Shown one piece after another: positions 35,325 to 44,485 of a stretch of 64,000 nt of DNA. The notes under the pieces were generated by a model. It did not search any database. It was not told the DNA's origin and saw only the letters and a list, made by a program, of their open reading frames with translations. Numbering within the stretch: position 1 is the stretch's first letter; each line of letters begins with the position of its first letter. Source of the stretch: an uncultured Azospirillum sp. (GTDB lineage: Bacteria > Pseudomonadota > Alphaproteobacteria > RF32 > CAG-239); contig UQAB01000001.1 in the NCBI GenBank assembly GCA_900538765.1, positions 114,230 to 178,229 on the forward strand, in the 5' to 3' direction. The translations under genes and the position numbers were made by a program.

Positions 35325-35353
35325 TTGACTCAAGCCGTTTCATCTCCTATAGC
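35325..35353 (+). promoter_or_regulatory. Predicted promoter of hemW
   Basis: TTGACT (35325-35330), 17-bp spacer, TATAGC (35348-35353). Transcription would start about 8 nt before the ATG at 35368, so the mRNA is nearly leaderless and includes the repeat region. Confidence 0.55.
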
Positions 35354-35367
35354 TTAACAACAAATCC

Positions 35368-36993
35368 ATGACTAAAAAAATTATGAACAAAACACAAAAT
35401 AATCAAAGCAAATACACAACAATCTCTGGTAAAAACACAAGCACCGGATTTTTGCCAGAGATGGCCGTCCCCAAACAAAAGAACCTCGCTCAAGCCGCTG
35501 AGGAGAATGTTTTTAAGGCGACAGATATGGTGAAAACACGGAGCGCAGCCCCACAGCGTACATATGAAGTACGTGAGGACGCAAGCACCGGATTTTTGCC
35601 AGAGATGGCCGTCCTCAAACAAAAGAACCCCACTCAAGCCGCTGAGGGGAATGTTTTTAAGGCGACAGATATGGTAAAAACACGGAGCACAGACCCGCAG
35701 CGTACATATGAAGTACGTGAGGACGCGAGCACCGGATTTTTGCCAGAGATGGCCACCCCTAAACAAAAAAACCTCGTTCAAGCTGCTTGGAAAACTGGGA
35801 TTAACGGGATAGATGCGGATGATAACACGGAGCACAGAAGCGGAGCGTACATAGAAGTACGTGAGCATTCGAGCACCGGATTGTCGCCGCAGATACCCGC
35901 TAAGCACAGTTTTCCCTTTGGGGTTTATATTCATTGGCCTTACTGCCTCTCCAAATGCCCTTATTGCGACTTTTTCAGCAGGGTTCAAAAAAATGTCGAA
36001 CAGGAAAAAATTATTGAAGATTATCTCAAAGAATTGGACTTTTATTATGAACTTTGCCCTGACGAAACCGTCAGCAGCATCTTTTTTGGCGGCGGAACAC
36101 CATCATTGCTCAAACCGGAATTAATTGAAAAAATCATAAACCATATCTGCAAACGCTGGTCGACGCAAAAAAATATTGAAATTTCACTGGAAGCGAACCC
36201 CAATACTGACAATGGACAACTTTTCCGCAATCTGAAAGAAGCCGGCATCAACAGACTGTCACTCGGCGTTCAGGCATTAAACGACAATGACCTGAAATTT
36301 CTGGGGCGAACTCATAACTTACAACAGGCCATTAAAAGCATTGATTCGGTTTTGAAAACTTTTGACAACCATTCTATGGACTTGATTTACGCGCGCCCGC
36401 AACAAAAACGCAGCACCTGGATTAAAGAACTAAACCTGGCCGTATCCTTTGGCTTCAAACATTTGTCCTTATACCAGCTGACAATTGAAGAAGGCACTTT
36501 TTTTGCTCAAAAAGGCATTAAACCTCTGGAGGATGAAACGGCGGCAATACTTTATCAAGACACCGGAAATATCCTTTCATCCCACGCTTATGAACGCTAC
36601 GAAATCTCAAACTACGCCCAAACCGGTTTTGCATCCCGACACAATTTGCTCTACTGGCAAGGCGATAATTATCTGGGCATCGGCCCGGCAGCCCACGGAA
36701 GGATCAAAAGCGGCAATAATATTTATGCAACAACCCACTGCTGCTGTCTGGAGCAACTGACACCGGAAGAACGCGCCGAAGAATTGCTGATTACCGGCCT
36801 GCGTCTGAAACAGGGAATTGATAAAAAACATTTTAAAGAACAATGCGGCATAGACATCAAGCAAATAATCAACCCGCTGAAACTTCACGAAATTATTTCT
36901 CTCCGCATGGCTGAGGAAACAGAAAACAATCTAAGATTGACTGCTGCCGGATTTTTACTAACAAACAAGATAATCGAAGAACTATTCGGATAA
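35368..36993 (+). CDS. hemW: Heme chaperone HemW-like radical SAM protein with repeat-derived N-terminal extension
   Basis: HemW is a radical-SAM-type heme-binding protein related to HemN. Residues ~182-541 form a normal-length HemW: FPFGVYIHWPYC opening, cluster cysteines C193, C197 and C200 (CxxxCxxC), FFGGGTPSLL, SLGVQ, and the HNLLYW motif typical of HemW rather than HemN. Residues 1-181 are an extension not found in the family. It consists of three 48-residue units (144 bp each, 35441-35872) plus a partial one, each with STGFLPEMA and a QRTYEVRED-type segment. No ATG lies between the repeats and the core, and the promoter is upstream of them. The TTG within STGLSP (~residue 172) is a weak alternative start. 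Confidence 0.9.
   Translation: MTKKIMNKTQNNQSKYTTISGKNTSTGFLPEMAVPKQKNLAQAAEENVFKATDMVKTRSAAPQRTYEVREDASTGFLPEMAVLKQKNPTQAAEGNVFKATDMVKTRSTDPQRTYEVREDASTGFLPEMATPKQKNLVQAAWKTGINGIDADDNTEHRSGAYIEVREHSSTGLSPQIPAKHSFPFGVYIHWPYCLSKCPYCDFFSRVQKNVEQEKIIEDYLKELDFYYELCPDETVSSIFFGGGTPSLLKPELIEKIINHICKRWSTQKNIEISLEANPNTDNGQLFRNLKEAGINRLSLGVQALNDNDLKFLGRTHNLQQAIKSIDSVLKTFDNHSMDLIYARPQQKRSTWIKELNLAVSFGFKHLSLYQLTIEEGTFFAQKGIKPLEDETAAILYQDTGNILSSHAYERYEISNYAQTGFASRHNLLYWQGDNYLGIGPAAHGRIKSGNNIYATTHCCCLEQLTPEERAEELLITGLRLKQGIDKKHFKEQCGIDIKQIINPLKLHEIISLRMAEETENNLRLTAAGFLLTNKIIEELFG
35441..35893 (+). repeat. Palindromic repeat element E inside hemW (three 144-bp units and a partial fourth)
   Basis: GCACCGGATT recurs at 35441, 35585, 35729 and 35873 (period exactly 144 bp); the third unit has diverged. 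Each unit contains the core GCGTACATATGAAGTACGTG (third copy GCGTACATAGAAGTACGTG), preceded by a GCGACAGATA-type stretch and followed by ATTTTTGCCAGAGAT. The same order (GCGGCAGATA, core, ATTTTTCCGAGAT) is seen in intergenic elements B and D. Confidence 0.88.
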
Positions 36994-37272
36994 CTCCGCT
37001 TTTTTTAAAACATTATTTTCAAATGAAAAATATTTAAGCGCATCTAAAATCTTACGGGAATTCTCCACAGAAATCGGCATCCTTCCCGCTTCCATTTCAA
37101 TCAAATCGGAAGAACTGATACCTGTTTCCTTGGCTAACTCCAAAATACAATGCTCACACTGTATTCTCAGATTCATTAATTTGTGACGAACTTGAGATTG
37201 CAATAACAGATACACAAATTCATCATCTTCAGAATCAGCCAATCCATATGTTTTGTCATCATTCTCAGACAT
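36982..37272 (-). CDS. XRE-family helix-turn-helix protein
   Basis: A 96-residue protein with a Cro/CI-type helix-turn-helix at about residues 30-80 (RHKLMNLRIQCEHCILELAKETGISSSDLIEMEAGR in two blocks), including the LAKETGISSSDLIEMEAG recognition frame. The N-terminus is acidic. Probably a small DNA-binding regulator; target unknown. Its end overlaps convergent hemW by 12 bp. The gap to trxA (37273-37436) contains AT-rich possible promoters and no gene. Confidence 0.75.
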   Translation of the reverse strand: MSENDDKTYGLADSEDDEFVYLLLQSQVRHKLMNLRIQCEHCILELAKETGISSSDLIEMEAGRMPISVENSRKILDALKYFSFENNVLKKAELSE

Positions 37273-37436
37273 GCCAATTTTCCCTCAGTATCGGCGAACC
37301 ACGTCAAACCAGCTTTTTCTATATCTCCAAATATGGTGTATATATAAACAACAAAATGAAAAATACAACCCCTGAGTTGAATTTTTTTGGCATTTTTCGA
37401 CATATATATAAATTTTTCTGCTTTTTAAGCACAAAT

Positions 37437-37462
37437 AAAGGGTTTTCACGCGAAAACCCTTT
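37437..37462. terminator. Terminator of trxA
   Basis: AAAGGGTTTTC, ACGC loop, GAAAACCCTTT: perfect 11-bp stem flanked by A/T runs. Confidence 0.85.
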
Positions 37463-37491
37463 TACAAATAGTTGAATAGCACTTGTCGAAA

Positions 37492-37812
37492 TTACAGATT
37501 GGCTTCAATCCAGGAAACCAAGGCTGACTTGGAATTCATTCCGACTTTAACGTCAAGCTGCTTACCGTCCTTGAACAAAAAGACAGACGGAATACTTCTG
37601 ATACCGAAATCAGCTGCTTTATCAGGAGATTCGTCAACATTAATTTTGCAAATCTTAACCTTGTCGCCCATTTCTTTTGAAATTTCTTCCAAAATAGGAA
37701 TCAGCTGGCGGCAGGGACCGCACCATTCTGCCCAAAAGTCAACTAAAACCAAACCTTTGGCTTTCAAAACTTCAGCTTCAAATTCACTGTCAGTAATCGC
37801 TTTCATATCCAT
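37492..37812 (-). CDS. trxA: Thioredoxin
   Basis: A 106-residue thioredoxin that reduces cytoplasmic disulfides, including those of ribonucleotide reductase. FWAEWCGPCRQ holds the active-site CGPC pair; the cis-Pro loop is RSIPSVFLFKDG. Length and fold are typical. In many alphaproteobacteria trxA follows addA, as here (the order on the minus strand is addB, addA, trxA). Confidence 0.97.
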   Translation of the reverse strand: MDMKAITDSEFEAEVLKAKGLVLVDFWAEWCGPCRQLIPILEEISKEMGDKVKICKINVDESPDKAADFGIRSIPSVFLFKDGKQLDVKVGMNSKSALVSWIEANL

Positions 37813-37875
37813 ACCTTTCTTTGTTAAATGTAACGTTTCTTCTAATATAATAAATAAAATTCAAGATTAAAAGAC

Positions 37876-37897
37876 TTTTCATGTTGCAACATGAAAA
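37876..37897 (-). terminator. Perfect 22-bp palindrome after addA
   Basis: TTTTCATGTTG and its exact complement follow the addA stop by a few bases; a T-rich run lies on the far side. Probably the addA terminator, although a protein-binding operator is possible. Confidence 0.6.
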
Positions 37898-37900
37898 AAT

Positions 37901-40900
37901 TCACGACACAAGCATCAAATTGGCTGTATCCGTCCACAAAATATACGTGTGAATATCCTTTCCCGGATAAATTCCTGCCGCAAGCCGTTTATATGCCCGC
38001 AGCTGTTTAAGATAAACCTCGGGAATATCCGCCGCTGTTTCTGCAGCCGGACGATTGGTCTTAAAATCGACAATTAACACCTCTTCCTCATCAACCACCA
38101 GCCGGTCCAACTGCCCGGAAATAATTTTACCGTCAGCCAGCCCCATAATCGGAACCTCAGCCCGCGATTCCGGCCCAAAGATTTTGCGAAAACGAACATC
38201 TTCCACCAAAAGTAAAACCTCCCTTACCACCCGTTCTGTTTCCTCAAAACCGAACTCCGGCGCCTGCACCGCCAAAAATTCCCGGATAACCTGTTCTTTG
38301 TTCGCAGTCCTGACGTCCGGCAAAAATTGCAGCAGCTTGTGAATAACATTTCCCCGCCGGTAGCGGTTAACATCCTCTTTGAAAATCGGAGAAACAACGC
38401 TGGGTTCTTCCTCATCCGGTTTGGAAGGCGTATATGGTTTGGCCAGAATATCTTCTTCCGCCGCCGGAAGATTAATCCATGAAAAATCCGGCAAATCATG
38501 ACTTTGCAGGCTGCTTTCTTTTGCTTCTTTCGGAGCCGCTTCCTGAGAAGTCTGATAACAAATCATGCCATCCTCAAGCTCATCCCCTATCTTAGAAAAA
38601 TTTCTCCGGCAGATTTCATACCAGGATTCGTCCTTAACCGCATTTTTTCCCTTATAGCCGCACACATATAAACGATCCTCGGCACGCGTCAAAGCAACAT
38701 ACAGCAACCGTCTGTATTCATCCTCTCTCTTTTCTTTTTCCCGGTTATTAATCTCATCGCCGACCTCGCCGTAATCATCGGCGCAAAGCGGATAATACAA
38801 AACATCATTCCAAAGGAGGCCGGCTTCCCGTTTGTTTTGCGGCATTCTAACCGTATCCGGCAGAATAACGACCGGCGCCTGCAACCCCTTGGAGCCGTGA
38901 ACAGTCATAATCCTGACAGCATCCGCACCACCTTGTTCCTGCTCGCGCTTAATCTCCGCTTCGTCTTTGCTTACCCAGTCAATAAATCCCTGCAAACTCG
39001 GAATATGCCCCTGTTCAAAATCCACCGTCAGATTAATAAATTCGTCAATTCCGTCTTCAACCTCTTCTCCCATGCGTTCTACGTATTTCTGCCTGCCTTT
39101 GAGCTTGTTGAGAACAAAAGAATAAAGCTCAAACGGGCGGACATAATCAACCATATTCATCAACACCTGCAAATCGGCATAAACCGAAGCATAGCGGGCA
39201 TCATCGCCAAGCCGTGTCCACAGGCTGGCACCGCCGCGATTATAACAAAGCCGGAACAAATCATCATCGTCAAGCCCCCACACCGGCGACTTCAAAACCT
39301 CTGCCAGGCTTAGGTCATCTGTCGGCAAGAGCAAAAATTTCCCTAAAGAAATAAAATCCTGAACGGCAATCTGTTCCAAAAGTTTGATTTTATCCACACC
39401 GGCGATTGCCACCCCGGCGCTTTTACAGGCACGAACCAGTTCCTCCACAAAACTGTTTCTGCGCTGCACCAAAACCATAAAATCCCGATAATGCAGCGGC
39501 CGCCCCTGTGAAACCAAAATCTCGCCGCCATCCACCATTTTTTTTATCCGCCGGGCAATTTCTTTAGCCAAGCGCGAACTGGTCGTTTCGCCGCTGACCC
39601 TTTCCACGGGAGGCCTGTAAACATCAGGATTCTCACCTTCTTCCGGTTCAATCACCGGCCAGATCTCAACCCGTCCGCCATCGCCGATTCTAAACGGAAT
39701 ATGCGTTATATCCTGCTCCGGCAAAACCACGCCTTTTTTTGACGCCTCGTCAGAAAAAACCGTATTAACAACATCTAAAACCGCCGCCGTCGACCGAAAG
39801 GACACATCCAGATGGACTTCCTCAAAATCTTCGTCAACAGCCTTAAAATAACGCCGCATTTCCTCAAATTTTTCGGGATCCGCTCCCTGAAAACTGTATA
39901 TCGACTGCTTTCTGTCCCCCACGACAAAAACCGTCCGGACAATATCGTCAACACCCTGCCCGGCAAAAAATTCTTCGGTTACAGACTTGATAATCGCCCA
40001 CTGGTCAGGAGAAGTATCTTGCGCTTCGTCAATCAAAACACTGTCTATGCCGCCATCAAGCTTATACAGCACCCATTGCGCCACCGCCTGATTTTCCAGC
40101 AAATGACGCGTCAAAACAATCAAATCTTCATAATCCATTTTGGAATACTGGTTTTTATAATTGTTATAACCGCCGATAAGCTCCTCAGCCAAAAGCAAAA
40201 CCGCCTTGGTTGAAGCAAACAGGCGGAGCGCCGCCAGCTTTTTTTCCAGCTTCTGAATCCTTGCCGCCTCCACCGCAATATCATCAACAATCTCGGTATA
40301 AGCCGCTATCGCCGCTTTCGTTGCCGTCTTAGCCTCGCCGTTGCTCTTAAGAAAAACCCCTTTGTATAAATCATAACCGGCAGGCTTGTCATTGCTGCTC
40401 AAAACATAAGCCAAATCTTCGGCCCGTGCTTTATCAGTTTTTGCTCCAAGAGATAAAGCCGCCATAATTCGCCTGATTCTTTCAGCATCAAACCCCTGCC
40501 AAAATTCGTTATTCAAACTTTCCGGCGTATCTGTCGACGCAATCCCCAAGTTGTCGGCAATTTTAGCTAAAACCGTTTCCAAAGCGGGATAACGCTGCAT
40601 CATGCGGATAATTTTGTTGCGATTTGCCGCAATCGTATTCATAACCTTCGGAAAATCCCGCTCGCTGACATTTCGCGTCAAAAATCCCAAAGCCTGAGCT
40701 GCCGGACTTTCCGGCTCCTGTTCAACTTTCTTCAGCAACCGGGTTTTTATTTCCTCAATCGCTTCAGCCGCACTCCGGTCATCCATAACCTCAAAATAAG
40801 GGGAAATCTGCGCCTCAAGCGGAAATCTCTTCAAAACGTCCTGACAAAAGCTGTGTATCGTTTGAATTTTCATCCCTCCCGGCGTATCCAACAACAGGGC

Positions 40901-41263
40901 AAAAAGCTGCCGAGCTCTGGCTTCCAACTTTTCGTAGTCGCACCGCTCTGTCGGCAGTTCACCCAAAAGGGAAAGCAGCTCTTTTTTCAATTCCGCAACA
41001 TCTGCCACCGCCCATTTGCTGAGTCTCCCGGCAATACGAGAACTCATTTCCACCGCCGCGGCTTTTGTGTAAGTCAGACATAAAATCCGCGCCGGTTTGA
41101 CACCGCTCAACAACAACCGTAATACCCGGTCTGACAAGACTTTTGTCTTTCCGGTTCCGGCCGAAGCTTCCACCCAAACGGATTTTAACGGATTTGACGC
41201 CTTCCGCTGCTGCGCCGTCGCCAGCTTCCCACGGGTATCTTTCATTTCTTCAATATTTTCCAT
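37901..41263 (-). CDS. addA: Double-strand break repair helicase-nuclease AddA
   Basis: AddA is the UvrD-type helicase and nuclease subunit of AddAB, which processes double-strand ends for RecA. The 1120-residue product has motif I ASAGTGKTKVL, the IQTIHSFCQD segment, motif II IDEAQDTSPDQW, VGDRKQSIYSFQGADPEKF, motif VI-type LYVALTRAEDRLYV, and a C-terminal PD-(D/E)xK nuclease with LIVDFKTNR. It follows addB on the same strand with element C between them. Confidence 0.95.
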   Translation of the reverse strand: MENIEEMKDTRGKLATAQQRKASNPLKSVWVEASAGTGKTKVLSDRVLRLLLSGVKPARILCLTYTKAAAVEMSSRIAGRLSKWAVADVAELKKELLSLLGELPTERCDYEKLEARARQLFALLLDTPGGMKIQTIHSFCQDVLKRFPLEAQISPYFEVMDDRSAAEAIEEIKTRLLKKVEQEPESPAAQALGFLTRNVSERDFPKVMNTIAANRNKIIRMMQRYPALETVLAKIADNLGIASTDTPESLNNEFWQGFDAERIRRIMAALSLGAKTDKARAEDLAYVLSSNDKPAGYDLYKGVFLKSNGEAKTATKAAIAAYTEIVDDIAVEAARIQKLEKKLAALRLFASTKAVLLLAEELIGGYNNYKNQYSKMDYEDLIVLTRHLLENQAVAQWVLYKLDGGIDSVLIDEAQDTSPDQWAIIKSVTEEFFAGQGVDDIVRTVFVVGDRKQSIYSFQGADPEKFEEMRRYFKAVDEDFEEVHLDVSFRSTAAVLDVVNTVFSDEASKKGVVLPEQDITHIPFRIGDGGRVEIWPVIEPEEGENPDVYRPPVERVSGETTSSRLAKEIARRIKKMVDGGEILVSQGRPLHYRDFMVLVQRRNSFVEELVRACKSAGVAIAGVDKIKLLEQIAVQDFISLGKFLLLPTDDLSLAEVLKSPVWGLDDDDLFRLCYNRGGASLWTRLGDDARYASVYADLQVLMNMVDYVRPFELYSFVLNKLKGRQKYVERMGEEVEDGIDEFINLTVDFEQGHIPSLQGFIDWVSKDEAEIKREQEQGGADAVRIMTVHGSKGLQAPVVILPDTVRMPQNKREAGLLWNDVLYYPLCADDYGEVGDEINNREKEKREDEYRRLLYVALTRAEDRLYVCGYKGKNAVKDESWYEICRRNFSKIGDELEDGMICYQTSQEAAPKEAKESSLQSHDLPDFSWINLPAAEEDILAKPYTPSKPDEEEPSVVSPIFKEDVNRYRRGNVIHKLLQFLPDVRTANKEQVIREFLAVQAPEFGFEETERVVREVLLLVEDVRFRKIFGPESRAEVPIMGLADGKIISGQLDRLVVDEEEVLIVDFKTNRPAAETAADIPEVYLKQLRAYKRLAAGIYPGKDIHTYILWTDTANLMLVS

Positions 41264-41298
41264 AACCTGACTTCCACTCTTATAATACTATGCCCATA

Positions 41299-41478
41299 CA
41301 CATAAAGTACGTAAGAACACTTTCTGCCCACAATTTCTGCACCAATAACCCGTTATTCACCGTCTGGAAGACGGCGAAGAGTGAGGTTAGTAATAAGAAA
41401 TAAGGGAGAAAGTACCGCAGCGTACACATAAAATACGTGAGGACACTTTCTGCCCACAATTTCTGTATTAATAACCCA
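41299..41478. repeat. Palindromic repeat element C (two copies, 126-bp period) between addB and addA
   Basis: CACATAAA-TACGT recurs at 41299 and 41425, with ACTTTCTGCCCACAATTTCTG following both times. The second copy has the full core GCGTACACATAAAATACGTG, which is the hemW-type (element E) variant. TTATTCACCGTCT at the addB stop codon is also repeated 126 bp away, so the 3' end of addB has been duplicated together with the element. Confidence 0.78.
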
Positions 41479-44358
41479 CTATTCACCGTCTTCTCCCGTA
41501 ACAGACCATTCCGCCACCCTACCCAGGTGCTGATAATCCGAGTACTTGGGAGCATGCTTTGGATTCGGCTGACAAATATAGGGGGTTGTCGGCAAATCAA
41601 AAATTGCCGCAAGGCCATGTATGCGTTCAAAGGTGTTGTGCAGAATTTCTTCAATATTATCATCAAAAACCGCTGCCTTTTTACCTAACTGCCAATAAAT
41701 CAGCGAAGCAACCTCTTTTTTTGCAATTCCTGAAAAACCGCCATGCGCCGCTATCAGGCCTTCAATCGGCAGCTGCGGCGCATAGCCTTTAATCAATTCG
41801 TTTTTGGTTCGCGCCTGCCCGGTTTTATAGTCAATAACATTGACCCGCCCGTCAGCCGTTTCATCAACCCGGTCTGCCTTGGCAGTTATTTTAAACGCCC
41901 CTTCCGGCGCCTGAAAAACAAGTTCCCCTTTGACTTCATTATGAACTTTCTTAACATCTTTGCGATATTCCTGTTCAACGCCCATCAACCAGTCAACGGT
42001 CTTCTCAAAATTCGGCCACCAAAACGCCCGGGTTTCAAGTGAAACCTGATTGGCGGCAAAATACGCTTCTCCGATTTTTAACAGTTCTTCCTTGGCATTT
42101 TCAGGAAAGGTGGTTGAATATTTATTGTTAAACGCTTCCAAAACCGCATGAACAATATTTCCATAATCGGCAAAATTAAGCTCCCGATCCAAATCATTTA
42201 GTTTTTTCAGACGTAGAATATATTTTGCAAAAATGATATACGGATCCCGCATTAGATTTTCAACGGCACTGGCGGAAAGTTCCCGCGGCCGTGCAAAAAC
42301 CGGCGGTGTCGGTTCCGGCGGCAACAAAGGCTTAAAAACCCGCGCCCGATCAATAAAACCGGCCCAATGACGATATGCCGGACAATCAATTTTATCAATA
42401 TCCGAATTTAGAGCTTTCAAAACCGTTTCCAAACGCATCCACCAGCGGGATTTAACCATCGGCGTTCCCTGAACTCTGTCCGCCCGCGTCAGAAAAACCT
42501 GTTTTCCGGCAGCCAGACAGCTGAAATCATGAGCCAAAACCCCAATGGCTTTTTCCGGCAAAGGCATACCGAAATCACGTTTCATCGGCCGGGACATCCA
42601 AGGATCGGCCTCCGCAGCTTTCGGCCACAGATTTTCGTTGACTTCTCCGATAATAACAACGTCAAAATCATTCAGGCGGGCTTCTATCGGTCCCAAAATT
42701 TTTAAACGCGGATGCGTTCCGTATTTCGGACGCACCGTCACCCCGGCCATTAAAGCGTCCAACAATCCCGGATAATCCTCTCCGGCAATATTTCCCAGAA
42801 TTTCCGCCGCGGCATACAAACCGGCGATAAAGGAAGCCCCGGCCTCTCCGGCCTCGCCACGCCACAAAATATCCGCACCGGATTTTTCCGAAGTTTCCGC
42901 CAGTTTTTCCGCCGTCTTAATATGAACTTCCAAAATCTTTTTAAAATCCGCCTGAACAGACAGCAAATCATGCAGCGCGCGCAAACTCTCCTTAACTTCC
43001 GCGATAAAAACATCCTCTTCTCCCGGAACATCAGCGCGCAAAACCGATTTTTCATAATCCCGCACCCGACGGCGGACAGAACCATATTCCCCTCCCGAAG
43101 CCAAAAGCGGATGCTTCAGCAGAGCCAGAAAATCAACCGCGGCAAAGTCAGAACGGCAGGCTTGCAAAATCAGGCGCAGAAACATTCCCGGCGGCGTCAG
43201 TGACAAAGGCTTGCCGGCAGAGTCATCCACCTTTATCTCCCAGCGTTCCAGTTCCGCAGCCACACGCCGTGCCAAATTCCGGTCAGTCGTCACCAAAGCG
43301 GCCGTTTTTTGAGGAATTTCCAACGTTTCGCGCATAATCAGGGCTATGGCGATTGCCTCTTCCCGCACATCCCGGCAGCTCACGGTTTCCAGTCCGGACC
43401 AAGCCTCCGGCAAAATATTGCAAACTGCAATATCCCGCCATTTGTCCGTCGTTTTTGCCGGCCGCATAATCTCAGAAATCAGTTTTTCGCGCTGAACATT
43501 TTCAGACGGTACCAAATCCCGCACCGATGCTCGGTCTGTCTGTAAAAATTCCAATAAATCCTTTAACTCAAACTGCGGATGCGATTCATCAACGGCTTTC
43601 CAGCTTGTTTCATCCAAAAACTTGTCCAAACCGTATAGGATTAATTCTCCCTGCGGCAAAGACAAAACCGTTTTAACCAGATTTTTCATCGCCGGAAAAG
43701 TCGCCGTTGTTCCGGCAATGACAATTCTCTTGTCCGGCGGAGATTTCTGCCATACCCGGCATTGCAGCGCCAATGTCAGGTTCCGCCGGAAGCCCGGATC
43801 CGCCAATTTTTTCTCCCGCAGATAATTCGGCCATTCCTGCGTAACAACCTCCAGAAAAGACAACGTCTCCAGCCAATGAGCCGCATATTCTTCCGGAACC
43901 AGATTCTTCAAATTGTCAAAAGAAAGCTGTTCGTTATAAACCGTATCAATCAGCGAACAAAGCTCTTGAGCCAGATAACAGGCCTGTTCCGCGGAAAACT
44001 TTTTCAGTCCGAACTTTCCCGGCTGAGCCATAATGCGTCCGGTAAACCACAGCAAACGGCTTTTGGCATCAATCGCCGGCGGCAGTTCTCTCAAAATTTC
44101 CTCAAAATCAAAACCGCGAAGAAACAACTCGTCTTCCTCAACATCGCCAATCGGCACCATCTGCGGCAGCAACGTCGGCGACAGCCCTCTTTCCCGGACA
44201 AAAGCCTCTTTCAGCGTCTGACACGCCCTGCGGTTAGGCAGCAAAAACAAAACATTTGTTAAAGACAACAAATCACCGGCATACTCGTCCAAAAACTTTC
44301 TGGCCAAAACATCGGCAAAAGCGCAGCTTGCCGGAACATTATAAATTTTTTTTACCAT
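41479..44358 (-). CDS. addB: Double-strand break repair protein AddB
   Basis: AddB is the second subunit of AddAB, with an inactive helicase fold that recognises regulatory sequences and a C-terminal nuclease. The 959-residue product begins with an alphaproteobacterial-type N-terminus (NVLFLLPNRRACQTLKEAF), has MVPIGDVEEDELF, a central helicase-like region, and the nuclease segment with VIDYKTGQARTK. The last codons (GEDGE) and stop lie within a sequence repeated in element C. Confidence 0.93.
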   Translation of the reverse strand: MVKKIYNVPASCAFADVLARKFLDEYAGDLLSLTNVLFLLPNRRACQTLKEAFVRERGLSPTLLPQMVPIGDVEEDELFLRGFDFEEILRELPPAIDAKSRLLWFTGRIMAQPGKFGLKKFSAEQACYLAQELCSLIDTVYNEQLSFDNLKNLVPEEYAAHWLETLSFLEVVTQEWPNYLREKKLADPGFRRNLTLALQCRVWQKSPPDKRIVIAGTTATFPAMKNLVKTVLSLPQGELILYGLDKFLDETSWKAVDESHPQFELKDLLEFLQTDRASVRDLVPSENVQREKLISEIMRPAKTTDKWRDIAVCNILPEAWSGLETVSCRDVREEAIAIALIMRETLEIPQKTAALVTTDRNLARRVAAELERWEIKVDDSAGKPLSLTPPGMFLRLILQACRSDFAAVDFLALLKHPLLASGGEYGSVRRRVRDYEKSVLRADVPGEEDVFIAEVKESLRALHDLLSVQADFKKILEVHIKTAEKLAETSEKSGADILWRGEAGEAGASFIAGLYAAAEILGNIAGEDYPGLLDALMAGVTVRPKYGTHPRLKILGPIEARLNDFDVVIIGEVNENLWPKAAEADPWMSRPMKRDFGMPLPEKAIGVLAHDFSCLAAGKQVFLTRADRVQGTPMVKSRWWMRLETVLKALNSDIDKIDCPAYRHWAGFIDRARVFKPLLPPEPTPPVFARPRELSASAVENLMRDPYIIFAKYILRLKKLNDLDRELNFADYGNIVHAVLEAFNNKYSTTFPENAKEELLKIGEAYFAANQVSLETRAFWWPNFEKTVDWLMGVEQEYRKDVKKVHNEVKGELVFQAPEGAFKITAKADRVDETADGRVNVIDYKTGQARTKNELIKGYAPQLPIEGLIAAHGGFSGIAKKEVASLIYWQLGKKAAVFDDNIEEILHNTFERIHGLAAIFDLPTTPYICQPNPKHAPKYSDYQHLGRVAEWSVTGEDGE

Positions 44359-44485
44359 AAAAAAACTTTACATTTTATCTCCCGGCAAGTCAAGCTTTGT
44401 CAAAATTTTGCCTGCAAAGCAAAATAGAGGTTGTTTTAAATAAAATATCAGTGTAAATAGGAAACAAAAACAACAGGATTTAAGA

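Noticed and set aside
35347..35988. 213-codon frame antisense to the 5' end of hemW
   Set aside because: It is the complement of the hemW repeats; the sense frame continues into a recognised protein and has a promoter.
41280..41666. 128-codon frame on the minus strand across the addB end and element C
   Set aside because: It overlaps the addB coding end in another frame and consists mostly of repeat sequence.
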